A DNA stretch of 64,000 nt from Zantedeschia hybrid cultivar (taxonomy: Eukaryota > Streptophyta > Magnoliopsida > Alismatales > Araceae). The notes beneath the pieces are model-generated. The model was not told the origin of the DNA and did not search any database. It saw only the letters and a list, made by a program, of their open reading frames with translations. Position numbers and translations under genes: made by a program. Where the stretch lies: NCBI GenBank assembly GCA_030544215.1, contig JARZZO010000004.1:19146501-19210500 (forward strand). Reading direction: 5' to 3'. Below, piece by piece: positions 21,541-33,440 of this stretch (positions within the stretch are counted from its first letter, which is position 1; the number at the start of each line of letters is the position of its first letter).

Positions 21541-23324
21541 ATGTTGCTGCGATCAGGCAGGGACTTGAGTATGACTCAAGACGCCATCATCAACTACGAG
21601 GGAGATGCTAATGCCCCTCGCGATTCGGACTACAACTATGAGAGCGGGAGAGATGTTGATGCCTCCCGTAATTCTGTCCCCATTCCATATCGACAAGATG
21701 GGAATGTCCGGACACTTCTCTTTCATCCCTATGATCTATATCTTGATCTTCCCCCGCATGAATATGCGATTCCTAATCCCAATCTTGAGGGGGACATGAA
21801 TCAGAATGATCCCTCATCCTCTGATCCTTCGGATCTTGTCAACGTTTTGGGAGTTCTTGCCTCCCGTCTGGACCCTCAGCAGTTCGAGGCAATCCAGTCT
21901 ATTCTGAAAGGGAAGGCACCCATGCAGCCTGCTGAGCCGAACCTTGTGGCTCCCCCTGTTGTCCCTCAACAACCTCCTCTTCATCCTCCTTACATCCATC
22001 AGGCCGTGGAAGGCCTCCATATTACTTCTCGGCCAGCTGGGCCGCAACTTTCATCTTCTAGGCAACCGACTAGACCGCTAACGCCTGCTTATCAAAATGC
22101 CCTCGGGCATGGCGGAAGCTCTGCCGGACCTCCTCTTTACTGTCCTCCCTGTCCGACGTACTCTAGGCAGCAGGCCTATCAAGTACCTCCACCTCCTCCT
22201 CCTCCCCAGGCAGATCTGACAACGCAAGCATTGCTGGCCAAAATGGAGCGCATGGATGAGCAATTCAACAACCTCCAGAAGATGATGGGGGTCAAAGCTG
22301 CACCGGAAATCAACTTACTGAGCCTGCCAGTGTTCCACCTGCCACCCTCTGAGATGCCAGTGTACCGGAAGTACACGGTACTGGTAACCCCTTCACCCAC
22401 TTGAAGGAGTTTATGTACGAATCGTCTTTCTGGCAGAACGACAAGAGGTCGTTGGCCTTTTTGTTCAGGAGATCTCTAAAGGGACCAGCCTTCGAGTGGT
22501 TCTTTTCCTTGGAGCCCTCCGAAGTAGAGGACTACGGTATCGTCTCTCGTAAATTCATTCAACGATACCAAGACAGAGTTGCACCCTCCTTGTCCATCAC
22601 TGACTTAATAGCAAAAAAGATGAAACCTGATGAAGAATTTGTCAGTTTTGCCGACAGGTGGCGGGGCTTGGCCGAGAAGGTGAAGGATCACTTGTCCGAG
22701 TCCGAACAAGTGAAGATGCTAATTTCCAACGCCACGCCCCAGTTCAAGTTAGTCCTCTCCCTGAACAATCTGACCAACATGGCAGAGCTCTATGAAAGAG
22801 CACGGTACTGCCAGAATGCCTTCAAGGACGCTACGTTCTCTAGCGTCTTTGATCCTTACAGACCTAGTAGGCCTCCACCTCGGAAGCCTGCAGTGCCAAA
22901 TGCTCCTAGCACAGGTCCGACTACTGAGGGCACGCTCTCTCATGAGCAGGTTAGTAGCATGAACAATAACTCGCCCCAGTTTGTGAGGAGTCAGCAACAG
23001 TACTAGAGGCCACCGCAGTCGAACCAGCAGGGGTACAGGCAGCAGCAGAACCCCCATTATCAACAACAGTATCAGCGGCCCCAGCAGCCGAACCAGAACC
23101 AGCAACAGCAATAGCTACAGCAGCCGCCGCAACGGCAACAGCAGTACCAGCAGCCCCAACAACAGCAATATCAGCAACAGCAGCAGTATCAGCCACGCGC
23201 ACCACCGGCATACCATAATGTCCCTCCTCCTGGTGATTACAACCAGCAGAGAAGACCTCCAGGCCCGAAGAGGGCAGAATATCCAGCCCTCCCAGAATCC
23301 CTGGCAGATATTTTCAGTGCCCTG
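21541..23324 (+). pseudogene. Element B gag
   Basis: The start is put at 21541 (MLLRSGRDLSMTQDAI) because this Met and the following residues are shared with A, while the upstream MFVKS frame is not. Order: acidic N-terminus, SSSDPSDLVNVLGVLASRLDPQQFEAIQSILKG type segment, Pro/Gln-rich linker, coiled coil around LLAKMERMDEQFNNLQ, and capsid-like domain (EFMYESSFWQ, GPAFEWFFSLEP, DEEFVSFADRWRGLAEKV, AELYERARYCQNAF). One base is missing near 22373 relative to A, which shifts the frame. In-frame TAG codons follow at 23004-23006 and 23112-23114 in a Gln-rich tract. Confidence 0.9.
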
Positions 23325-25247
23325 ATGGCAGCTAATGCCTTAGTCTTGCCAAGGGAAAAGGCAGTTTGGCCTCAGAATGCCGACACATCCAGGTATTGCT
23401 ATTTCCATAGGCAACCTGGGCATACCATCGACACCTGCTTCCAATTCAGAGATTATATTCATGATCTCAACGAGCAGGACGGCATAGACTGGGAGGAGAT
23501 GAAAAAATATATATCAGCCCTGAAGGCGAGAAGACAGCAGCAACAGCAAGCAAGACCACCAGCACAAGCAGCACCACCACCAAATATGGGCATAGTGCAG
23601 AACCCACTCCCGGAGCACCAGAACCAAAACCAAGTTGCCCCTATCCTGACAAATAGCCAGTCTGAGGCTAACCGTGGGCAACAGTGGAGAATAGAGAACT
23701 CTTCCTCTCTTTATTCAACGGGTCACGTTCAGAGTACCGCAGAACGACCACCACGCCGTACCATCCACATACCCAGACCACAACCCATTACCATCACCCC
23801 TCTACCGACACCTGCCCCCAATAACCCATTACCACCACCCACCTTCCTCAAGCCAATTACGCCCCACACCACTACACCGCTACCATATAACCCCACGCAA
23901 ACCAATTACGCACCCCTTCTACCATCTAGACCATTACTCCACGTACCATTCCCTACTTCGCCCACTACCACTACCACCTACCCAGATACCCTCCTACCAT
24001 CCAGACCGCTACTACGCGTGCCATTCCCCACTTCACCAACCACTTACCCATCCACCATCCAACCATCTAGGCCTTTAATCCGCGCCACACCATCACCACC
24101 TAACCTTACGCCATCACCTACATACCAACCCTCTACGCCATCCGCACCATCCAACCCCGCGGTACTCAAGGTGTCACCCGGATCCTCCACGGTTGAAGAA
24201 CATGCGCTTCGGAGTGGAAGAATTTTCAACAAAGTCTTTCCTCAGTCCACAGTTAGAGACGGCCCATCGCAGCCGACTGAGGAAGCCCATAATGAAGAGA
24301 GTGCACCAGGCACTCAATATGATTTGTTGAAACATCTGAACAGAACACCGGCACGGATCACCGTACTTGAATTGATCAAAAGGTCGAAAATTCACCAAGA
24401 AGCCCTCATGGAATATTTGCAGAAGGTGATGGTCAACGAGGACGTGCCGGTGGAAAAAATTGCAGCACTACTAGTTCCTCAGGGGGATCAGCCCTCTATT
24501 ACATTTCATACATCGGAATTAGCACCGCCAGCAGCCAGAAGCATGGCTCTGAGCATCACGGTCAATATCTGCAAGAAGGCCGTGGATGCATACCTGGTAG
24601 ATACAGGGGCTTCGATCAATGTCTTACCACCGAAGACCCTAGAGCTGTACGGTGTGCCCAAAGAAAAATGGCTGCCTAGCCCCATCTCAGTGATGGCATA
24701 TGACAATTCTACCCATTCCCCTCTGGGAATGGTTTATTTGAAAGTAGAGCTAGGCCCTGTAAGTCATGCAGAGGTCGAATTCCACATTCTGGAAATCGAC
24801 CCTTCTATAAATGCCATTTTGGGTCGTCCGTACATAAAAACTCTCGAGGCGATTCCCTCCACGAATCACCAATGCCTCAAATTTCCCTTCAAAGGACGAA
24901 TTATTAAGGTGATGAGCATGCCGATCCTTGCTGATGCTCATACTTTGAATGTTAAATCTACTGCTTTACCTGGCCGACAACCTTTTCTGTCGGTATTACA
25001 GGTTTACCATCCGGTAGCTGATCCTCTAAAAGCTACTACTATTTCTCCTTATCCGTTAAATGCCATAAAAAGGGGGAAGTGCATGAGTACCCCAGGATGG
25101 AGAATTATGATGAAGAGTGGCTATAAGCCTGGAAGAGGTCTGGGCACACAATTGCAAGGCAAGACCACTCCTGTCAAAGATCATCGAGGAGCACCTGGAA
25201 GCGGCCTGGGCTATAGGCCAAGAAAACTGAAACAAGACATCATTTAG
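23325..25247 (+). pseudogene. Element B zinc knuckle, protease and G-patch
   Basis: A frame of 640 codons, contiguous in frame with gag, so the Met at its start is probably not an initiation site. Near residue 23 there is CYFHRQPGHTIDTC (CX2HX4HX4C, a CCHC variant). A long Pro/Thr/Ser-rich stretch occupies roughly residues 130-290. The aspartic protease contains VDAYLVDTGASINVLPPKTLEL (near 24580-24650) and ends in AILGRPYIKTLEAI. The G-patch (GWRIMMKSGYKPGRGLGTQLQG) is at about 25095-25163. The frame ends in TAG at 25245-25247 where A reads CAG. In A the frame runs on into the linker, so this family seems to use one continuous gag-pol frame. Confidence 0.9.
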
Positions 25248-26749
25248 CCAGCAGAAAATGAAGATGATCAGAAAGTCTGGGAGACAATGTCTACACCACC
25301 CAAGGAAGGCCGAGATCCCCTAACATGGACCCTGTATACACACTTTGTAAAGGGGCCCATAATTAGCCATGACAACACGGTGGTCATTACTTCGTGTTTT
25401 GACTTCCATGATATATATGGGAGAGACCTGGCCAGGCATTGCTCAGAACTACTCACGTACCAATCCTTGGAGGCTCTGCGGCCTATGAAAAGGAGAAAAT
25501 TCCATGATCCTGAATGCGAATGGTACAGGTGGTTCGATCTGAGAGACCTCTACATTGCACTGAACAGACTGTTTCTAGATCCGGCAGAACCCAAGTGGCC
25601 GCCACAGATTAATGAACTGATTGAAAGTCCTGGTGCTATCTTTGACAAACGGATATTGCTGTCTGAAGAGACCGACGAAGGGGAGCCAGATGACCCCTAT
25701 GAAGCTGGCTACACTACAGATCTGCTCTGGAGGGGGACATACCCTTCCCATGTTTTCATGCTCCATACTTTATTCCGTACATTGCTCTTGACCCCGACTT
25801 GGTCGCGGGTCATTATTGAAGATATTCCACGGGCTCCGCCCGTTATGATTACTATGTCCCCTCGGGACCTCATTCCACAACCTCCTCTCGATCTAGAGAG
25901 GATGTATGACTTGATCTGGGACATACTGCTGTATGATCCCCCTAACCCCTTGGCCTTGGTGCCACTCCCTCCATCTAATTCTCCTTCTATTTGTATTCAT
26001 TCCTGCTTTATGCTTAATTCTTCCACTGTCCAAAAAAAAACGCCAATTTGGCAACAAATTCTTCCCAGATCCTCATCGAGGAAACCTCTTACTTGTCCGA
26101 TCTCACCCCATTGCGCGGGTCTTTCGGTCAAGATTCTCTCCTAGATCTACTCTGCCCCTTCCCTCGGGAGGATTCTTCTGTATTTCCACTTGTATTCCAG
26201 GATTTCCATCCTGCTTCATCTTCATTAGGTTATAATAGGGAGTTTAGTGAAGTTAGGCAGTCTAGTTTTAGGCAGGTTAGTCAAGTTAGGAAGTCTAGGA
26301 AGCCTAAAGGTAGGCGAATTCCAGATAGATACCTCCAGGACTTAGCTGATAAATGCTTTTCTTGCTCTTTAATCCCTCAGTTTTTAGAAAATCCAATTCA
26401 AATGCTAGAAGATTGTATGGACGATGAGTCAGTCAATGATGGGTATGGGGTGTATGAATTAGTATATGAAAAGGACCCCATTGTTGAAAATGAGGAAGAT
26501 GACGAGGACGCAGCTGAGGCATATGCCAGTGGAGTGAAGAGATTCGATGAACCCTCAGCTGCCGTAGAAGAGCCCACCAAAGAAATCAATTTAGGGACTG
26601 AAGACGAACCTAAGGTTGTCCTCGTCAGCAAAAATCTTTCTACAGAGGATGAGAAGGCAATGGTACAAGTACTTAAGGACTATAAGGACACTTTCGCCTG
26701 GAGTTATGAAGATATGCCAGGGTTAGACTCATCTTTAGTTTAACACAGG
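25248..26749 (+). pseudogene. Element B linker domain of unknown function between protease and RT
   Basis: Frame 25287-26144 gives MSTPPKEGRDPLTWTLYTHFVKGP, then CFDFHDIYGRDLARHCSELL, an aromatic WYRWFDLRDLYIALNRLF block and TTDLLWRGTYPSHVFMLH. It shifts at a run of nine A at 26033-26041 into frame 26048-26743. That frame has GRRIPDRYLQDLADKCFSCSLIP and an acidic tract of E and D, and it stops at 26741-26743 (TAA where A has GAA). The first 280 residues align closely with A's 14036-15808. I know no domain name for it. Its retention in both copies suggests it is a normal part of the polyprotein. Confidence 0.82.
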
Positions 26750-28050
26750 TTGACATTAAAGGAAGGAGCTAGCCCGGTCAAGCAAAAATTAAGGCGATTC
26801 CACCCACAAATGGCTCTAAAGATGAAGGAAGAAGTCGATAAATTACATAAAGCCAAATTTATTAGAGTTGTCCTTTATCTACAATGGGTGGCCAACATAG
26901 TCCTAGTTATGAAGAAGGACGGGAAGGTCAGAATTTGCATTGACTTCCGCAATCTGAACCGGGCGTATCCTAAAGATGATTTTCCATTGCCTCATATTGA
27001 TGTACTCATTGATAATACCGCTGGCTATGAGACTTTATCGTTTATGGACGGATTTTCATGATACAACCAGATTAAGCTAGCAGAAGAAAATCAAGAGAAA
27101 ACGTCATTCACTACACCTTGGGGAACATACTGCTATGTTGTCATGCCATTTGGATTGAAGAATGCTGGAGCCACTTATCAGAGGGCTATGATGGCAATAT
27201 TTCATGACATGATGCACATAGATCTGGAAGTGTATGTGGATGATTTATTGGTTAAATCTAAGACAAAGGCTGAGCACGCCAAAGTTTTGGCAAGGGTATT
27301 AGAGAGATCGAGAGAGTATCAGTTAAAGATGAACCCCAAGAAGTGTGTATTCGGGGTATCTTCAGGAAAATTACTTGGATTCATCGTCAGCAAACGGGGA
27401 ATTGAGATCGATCCCAACAAGGCGAAGGCTATCAAAGAAATGCCACCTCCCAAAAACTTGAAAGAGTTAAGAGGATTAATCGGGAGGTTGCAATTTATTC
27501 GCCGTTTTGTCTCCCAGCACTCACAAAGGTGTAAGCCATTTTACGAGCTTACCAAGCCGGGAGTCAAATTTGATTGGGACGATAAGTGTCAGGAGGCATT
27601 CGATGGATTAAAGAACTATTTGGCAAGTCCTCCTATTTTGAGACCACCATCTCCCGGCAAACCATTAATACTTTACATTTCAGTCCTGGATGATGCAGTG
27701 GGGGCTGTCCTAGCACAAGAGGATGAAGAAGGAAAAGAGAGGGCAGCCTACTATCTCTCTAAACTTCTCAACCCCGCTGAACAAAGATATACGGCGATGG
27801 AGAAAACATGTGCAGCATTGGTATGGGTTGTTCAGAAATTGAAGCATTATTTTCTGGCCCATGAAGTCCATCTCATTGCTAAAATGAATCCGATCAAATT
27901 CCTTCTGGAGAAATCTGTTCTTACTGATAGGTTAGCGCGATGACAAAGCTTTCTATCTCAATTCGATATCATTTATATTCAGCAGAAAGCGATTAAGGGC
28001 TATGCCATAGCAGAACATCTCGCTCATCATCCCCTTCCTCGATTTGATCC
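26750..28050 (+). pseudogene. Element B reverse transcriptase and first RNase H
   Basis: RT motifs in order: SPVKQKLRRFHPQMALKM, KDGKVRICIDFRNLNRAYPKDDFPLPHID, TLSFMDGFS with a TGA at 27059-27061 in place of Gly, TTPWGTYCYVVMPFGLKNAGATYQ, and the catalytic box YVDDLLVKSK (near 27233). A thumb and connection follow (PPPKNLKELRGLIGRLQFIRRF). RNase H has FDWDDKCQEAF and ILYISVLDDAVGAVLAQEDEEG. A TGA at 27941-27943 stands where Trp is expected after DRLAR. Unlike A, B keeps the YVDD box. Confidence 0.9.
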
Positions 28051-29941
28051 AGTGCGATCAGAGTTTCCGGATGAGGAACTGATGTCCGTAAATCAAATCA
28101 GAGATGATATGTGGACTCTGCATTTTGACGGAGCTCTGAATTCTCATGGAAAGGGGATCGGTATCGTTCTGTTATCACCTGAAGGTGTCACCATTCCCCA
28201 AGCCTTTCAGCTTGATTTTCCAGTCACTAACAATATAGCTGAATACGAGGCACTCCTTGCTGGCCTCGAGGCTGCTCATTTCCATGGTGCCACCAAACTC
28301 AGGATTGTGGGTGATAGCCAACTGATTCTTCGCCAAGTGCTGACCAAGTATCGAACTCTTGATCCCAAGCTCAAGCCTTATCAGGAACTTACTTCTGCTT
28401 ACTCAAAGCTTTTCACGAAATTGATCTTTGTCCATGTCCCTAGGAATCAGAACATCTTAGCTGACGCTTTAGCTTCATTGGCATCTTCTCTTAATTTTCC
28501 AATCAGCAAGCAATCCGAATCAATCATAGTTCATAGGCGTCTTTCACCCGCCGTGAAAGACCCTTCATTCCTTAGAATTAAGGAGAAGTTGCTGAAGAAA
28601 GTCAGGGACGGAGATATTGTCGAGAAAAGAGAAATTATGTTGATAGAGCTGTTAGAAGAGATGGATGATGAACAGAAGCCATGGTACTATGAAATTGCCA
28701 AATATTGTGAAGATCAATCGTATCCTGAGGAAGCTACAACTGAGGAGAAGAGAGCTATCAGGAGAGTTGCTCAACGATACACCTTAGTTGGAGGAGCACT
28801 GTACAAGAGAGGTTTCGATGGAGTTCTTCTGAGATGTCTAAATGAAGATGAGCTTTGGAAGGTTATGGAAGGAGCTCATAGTGGAGTTTGTGGTGGCCAT
28901 GTCAGTGGACAGATGCTAGCAAAGAAGATCCTTAGACAAGGATTTTATTGGCCAACTATGGAAGAAGACTGTGTAGGATATGTCCGTAGGTGTGCTAAGT
29001 GCCAACTTCAAGCCGACAAAATTCATTCTCCTGCATCTTCACTCCATCCTGTTTCTTCCCCATGGCCTTTCTCCATGTGGGCTTTCGACATTATTGGATC
29101 CCTTGGTAATCCAGATTCCGACATCAAGCAAAAATCTTTCATTCTCACGGCAACGGAATACTTCACCAAGTAGGTAGAAGCTGAAGCGTACGTGGAGATC
29201 AAAGCATCAACCGTCTGCAAGTTCATCATGAAGAACATCATCACCCGATTTGGAATTCCAAGCATCATCGTCACCGACAACGGACCGCAGTTCGTGTCAT
29301 AAGAATTGAAGGACCTCTGCAACAGGTATAGAATTGCATTGCATCATTCGTCTCCTTATTATCCGCAAGGCAATGGCCAAGTAAAGGCAACTAACAAGAC
29401 TTTGATAAAAATCATCAAAAAGACGTGCAAATCTAATAAATTTGCAGATTGGCCAGAAAAATTGGTTGAGGCTCTATAGGCCTACCGAACTTCAATCCGC
29501 ACGCCTACTAGGCAAACTCCTTATTCCTTAACATTTGGAATGGAGGCGGTAGTTCCATACGAGATCCTCATACCATCATTAAGAGTACAATTGAATAAAG
29601 AATTCTCCATTGATGAACATCGTTCAGCACTCCTTGCTCAATTGGAACTTTTAGACGAGAAAAGATGGTCAGCCGCTAATCATGCAAAAGTTTATCAAAA
29701 TAGACTAGCACGTTTTTATCAAAAGAAAGTCATTGAACGTAAGTTCAAAGTCGGTGAAATGGTCGTCAAAATGATTTTTGTAAAACCTGGTGGTCCGCGT
29801 TCTAAGCTCCAACCCAACTGGGAAGGACCTTATGTTGTATCGCACGTTTTTCCTAGTAATGCTTATCGTCTTGTTAATGCAGAAGGAGAAGAGCTAAATC
29901 ATCCCTGAAATGGCTTACATCTTAAGAAATACTACCCTTAG
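28051..29941 (+). pseudogene. Element B archaeal-type RNase H and integrase
   Basis: The aRNH shows MWTLHFDGALNSHGKG, TNNIAEYEALLAGLEAAH, VGDSQLILRQV and NILADALASLASSL. The integrase has the zinc finger (HSGVCGGHVSGQ...RRCAKCQ) and core Asp residues in WAFDIIG and VTDNGPQF. The NGQ-x-E motif reads NGQVKATNKT here, so the catalytic Glu has become Lys; A keeps Glu. Stops occur at 29171-29173 (TGG to TAG), near 29300 (CAA to TAA), near 29477 (TGG to TAG) and at 29906-29908 (TGG to TGA). The natural end is 29939-29941 (YYP-stop). This integrase is certainly inactive. Confidence 0.92.
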
Positions 29942-30687
29942 GTTAAAGAGTCGATCAGCATGGTACAAAGACCAGTGGAATCAAAAAATTTATAAACTCA
30001 AATTTCCTTATTAGTCTGGATAATTTAACTTCAAATACATTATTACACACACTGACACGTTTGATTCGTGAGTAACAAAAGATGCCAAGTCCTAAGGAAT
30101 ACCGAAAGCTTGACTAAAAGTGTAAAGTACAAATCATTCGTTTTAAAACAAAAATCTGTTTTATACTCGGCCCATGATATCGGAACGAGGCTTAGAATAG
30201 ACTACCAAGAATAGCCGCCATCTTAGTAAGAGGCCGTCATAAAAAAAATGGGGAGATCCGTCCCAAAGAAAAGAATAGAAAAGCAAAAGGTAAAAATCTA
30301 AATGTCAAATCAAAAGGCCATTACACTACAAACGTTACATCAAGGCTATGAAATGAAATAAAAGGGAACGCAAGGTCGATAAATACCCTGGAAAGAAAAT
30401 GATCGAACCCTAACAGATATTAGGGTAGGAAAGGAACATCTTTTTAGGTCTCCAGAACCTTCTCATGGACTTTCTAAACTTATTCTTCTTTTCCTTCTAA
30501 AGAGGCGTACTCCAAACTTAAGGAATGACTTAGATTGACTGAGGGTCAAATCATCAAATGGGATCACGAATGGAAACACAAGTTCAAACACGATGGGTTT
30601 TAAGTTAAGTTGTTAAAGAACAATTTGGGAATTAAGTTAATAAATGAATATGATCTTTTGATCTGAGTACCATGCTGATCTTTTAGT

Positions 30688-30830
30688 CAAAAATCCAAAA
30701 AAATACATATGTCAAAAATCCAAAAAAATACATATGTCAAAAATCCAAAAAAAAATACATATGTCAAAATCCAAAAAAGGCATATATTTCAAAACCCAAA
30801 CAAAAATACATATTTTAAAACAACAAAAAT
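30688..30830 (+). repeat. Short tandem repeat of about 23-25 bp
   Basis: At least four imperfect copies of CAAAAATCC, A-run, TACATATGT. The related array in A is at 10317-10410 on the other strand, with fewer and more diverged copies. It lies in the 3' non-coding part of the element. Confidence 0.8.
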
Positions 30831-31132
30831 ATTTCAATTAGCATTTGCTTATTGCATTTGGTGTGTCTCATTCCTTTTATTTTCAGTGAGCATATGTCTG
30901 CTTGCATGTTGCATTTTGCTTAAGTCTGTTTATAGTTCAATTACCCTTGTTGATAAAGGCTATGCCCCTTGACCCTTCTACCAAAGATAGGATCAAGTAG
31001 TCGGTTACTTAACCAGGCAAGGGGCTAAGCCTGAATAGATACTTAACCTGTTTGTTCAAGTCATATACAGGACACAAGGCATGAAGAGAGTTGGAATTCG
31101 AATAGAAGAACAGTCAAAACCTGTTTCTGTGA

Positions 31133-31166
31133 GCAAAAGGCGTCGAGGAGAACCGCCGCGTTTCAA
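31133..31166. repeat. Single N10 palindrome in B 3' region
   Basis: Arms GCAAAAGGCGTC and GCCGCGTTTCAA around core GAGGAGAACC. A carries two units here (4494-4565). One outer arm of B matches A's first unit and the other matches A's second, as if two units had been fused into one. Confidence 0.78.
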
Positions 31167-32108
31167 GGAAATCAGAGAATTCAAAATATTAAGAAAATCC
31201 CACTGTGGGAGTCAAGAAGTCCTGACCGTGGCTAAAAAAGACGGTTATTTCTACCCTTGTACTGCTTTCATGTAATTATTGTGCATCATCATAATTACTA
31301 TATGTTAAATATTTATTAGACTATATCAAGGACCTTGTGATTTTGATGAAACTGGAATTTGAGTTCCCCTACAACAAAAACAGTGATGATTCCAGAGGAG
31401 CCTTAATCGCACGGATAGGCCGTTGGATTGTTAATTAGTGAGGACGATGGTTCCATTTTTGTGAAACAGTGCGTGAATAAACGAGCTTCGGCTTAGCACT
31501 GGATTATAAGAACTGGTATCTTGACTCATTAATGACAATTTAACAATATTATCCTTGATTAATTTATATTTTATTTGACTTTATATTTTTCTTTTAGCCC
31601 AGCATGCATCATGTAGGACTTTGAAATCATTGTAATAAGAATTAATTGCTGATTAAGTTTTAGACCATTAAATCAAATAATTTCAAATATGATATGAAAT
31701 ATTCCATTCTGAATTAACTATCTTGATTATCTTTGAGGTTCGCTTGAAGATATCCTTAGAATTCTATCCTATCTTGGACTCTTTATCTAATATTTCTTAT
31801 TTTCTTTTAAAATCCATCATGGCTGCAGCACGTCTACATTGGCGGGCAAATGCTCCCCATGATGAAACCTATAGTGTCTACGATCTGGGGTACTTCCCAC
31901 TCCGTGGAGGTTGATCGATTTTATTTTATTTCTTTGTCTACCTCATCCAGACAGGATTGATTCCTTTAAGCTATCTTCATTGATGATTTTGAGAAAAATT
32001 TCAATCATGTGATGTTAAAAGCGTGTCTCATCACACCTTGGCATCACCTTTTCAGTACATTCCACTTCATTTCACTCCCTTGCAAAGACGATGCCAAGGT
32101 GAGGCAGC

Positions 32109-33440
32109 TGTAGACACGCTAATTTTGACGTCATTTCGAGTAAATTTCATATCATATAATAATGTCTCAGAATGGTCTGATATTTAATCATTGATTAATT
32201 TTTATTGATCTTTTTGAGTGTCGGGTTTAACAGACATGTTTAAGTTAATCAATTAAATTGATTTTAACTCAAAATTTCAGTTAAAATATAAAGAAGTTTA
32301 AAAGATGTCGACTTGTGTGGACGCCATTTAGACTTTATTCTTATTTTAACGTTTAAATTTGAATTTTAATCAATTGATTAATTAGCTAAAAGGCGTCTGT
32401 CAGGAATGACGTGTTTTAGGTTTCCTAAGCTATTTCTACTTCTCTTCCGGATGTTTATCCATATCTTAATTAGTGTAAAAGACGTCTAGACAGGTAGACG
32501 CGTTTTAGCTAATACAGATAAAGATAAGTTTTCCCGGATGTTTATCCTTATCTTAATTAATCTTAAAGACGTTAGCCAGTGTGGACGCGTTTTAGATAAT
32601 TACAGATAAAGATGAATTAATCTGTATTTATCTATTGGTTAAGATGGATAAATCTTAAGTTTTTTCATGTAAATCCGCGGACGCAGAAGAAGTCTATAAA
32701 TACCTTGCATCTTAAAGAGTTAAAAAAAAAAAAAGTCGAGCGTTATTGAAAGTTAAGTTAGAGTTGGTGATCGAAGCGATAGCGAATTGAAGATCGAAGC
32801 AACGACGTCCTAACGCCGCCGAAGCGCTGCTGTTTCCAGAAGTTGGCGTCCATTCAAGATTCTTCATCCAATTCAAGGATTCATCAATTCGGCATAAGTC
32901 TTTTATTTCTGCATTTTTATTAATTCTACATTCTTCATCATCACTCCATGCAACACACACCACCAGCATTCTTTTCAAAACCTATTTGATTAAGGGGTTT
33001 CAAAAGCTATTAAACAAGTAAGTTCGCTGTTTAGTTGCATGTTTAAAACCATGATTAGAATGGATACTGCTTCTACTTAAGTTCTCATCATTGTTTCTTC
33101 ATTTCTCTTTCCATTTTCTTGACGGAGCAAAGGAGAATCAAGGGAGTAAATCAAGCACAAAGTCACAAGAATCTCTGGACGAACCTCAACTTCAAATTCA
33201 ACAGCAAGAACAAAGAACAAAGAAAGGGCTCTCTTTCTTCAGCCGGCTGAAGAGGAGGAATCAACAGCTTAACATCTTCCGCATTCAAACAGGTGGACGA
33301 TCAAAACCTTTTTTTGGAACTTTTTTAGTTAAAAGTTTCTGGCGATCACTGCACTTAGTTTCTGTTTTTAATAGGTTTATTTTACACTTAAACAACATAG
33401 ATTTTTCATGATAATCACACACTCATTCTAAGCACTCACA
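32109..33440 (+). repeat. 3' LTR of element B
   Basis: 1332 bp, same ends as 19180-20511. Two substitutions distinguish the copies by my reading. It has the same four palindromes, at 32298-32331, 32386-32419, 32475-32508 and 32562-32595, with identical cores. The TATA box is at 32695-32702. Confidence 0.96.
32298..32595. repeat. Cluster of four N10 palindromes in U3 of B (3' LTR)
   Basis: The cores are identical to those of the 5' LTR. The right arm of the second unit reads GACGTG instead of GACGCG, a C-to-T change at a CpG. Confidence 0.9.

Larger units (their letters stand above)
29942..32108 (+). other. 3' non-coding internal region of B, with a deletion relative to A
   Basis: No gene. 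Near 31080 the sequence passes directly from one matching A segment (ending near A 10033) to another (starting near A 4612). The 5.4-kb antisense gene block of A is therefore absent. The junction is next to TTGTGTCC and CCAACTCT sequence. A tandem repeat lies at 30688-30830 and a single palindrome at 31133-31166. The last bases before the LTR (AAGGTGAGGCAGC) are purine-rich, fitting a polypurine tract. Confidence 0.8.
19180..33440 (+). mobile_element. Element B: Tat-lineage Ty3/gypsy LTR retrotransposon nested in A
   Basis: A complete element of 14,261 bp with 1332-bp LTRs (19180-20511 and 32109-33440), a primer site, gag-pro-linker-RT-RH-aRH-INT in order, and 5-bp AGGGG duplications. Aligning the LTRs by eye I see only two differences (19483 C vs 32412 T; 20478 A vs 33407 C), about 0.15 percent, so insertion was recent. 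Despite that, the coding region has at least nine stops, two frameshifts and a changed integrase Glu. It lies head-to-head with its host A and lacks the antisense PMD block. It must have been copied with proteins supplied by another element. Confidence 0.96.
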
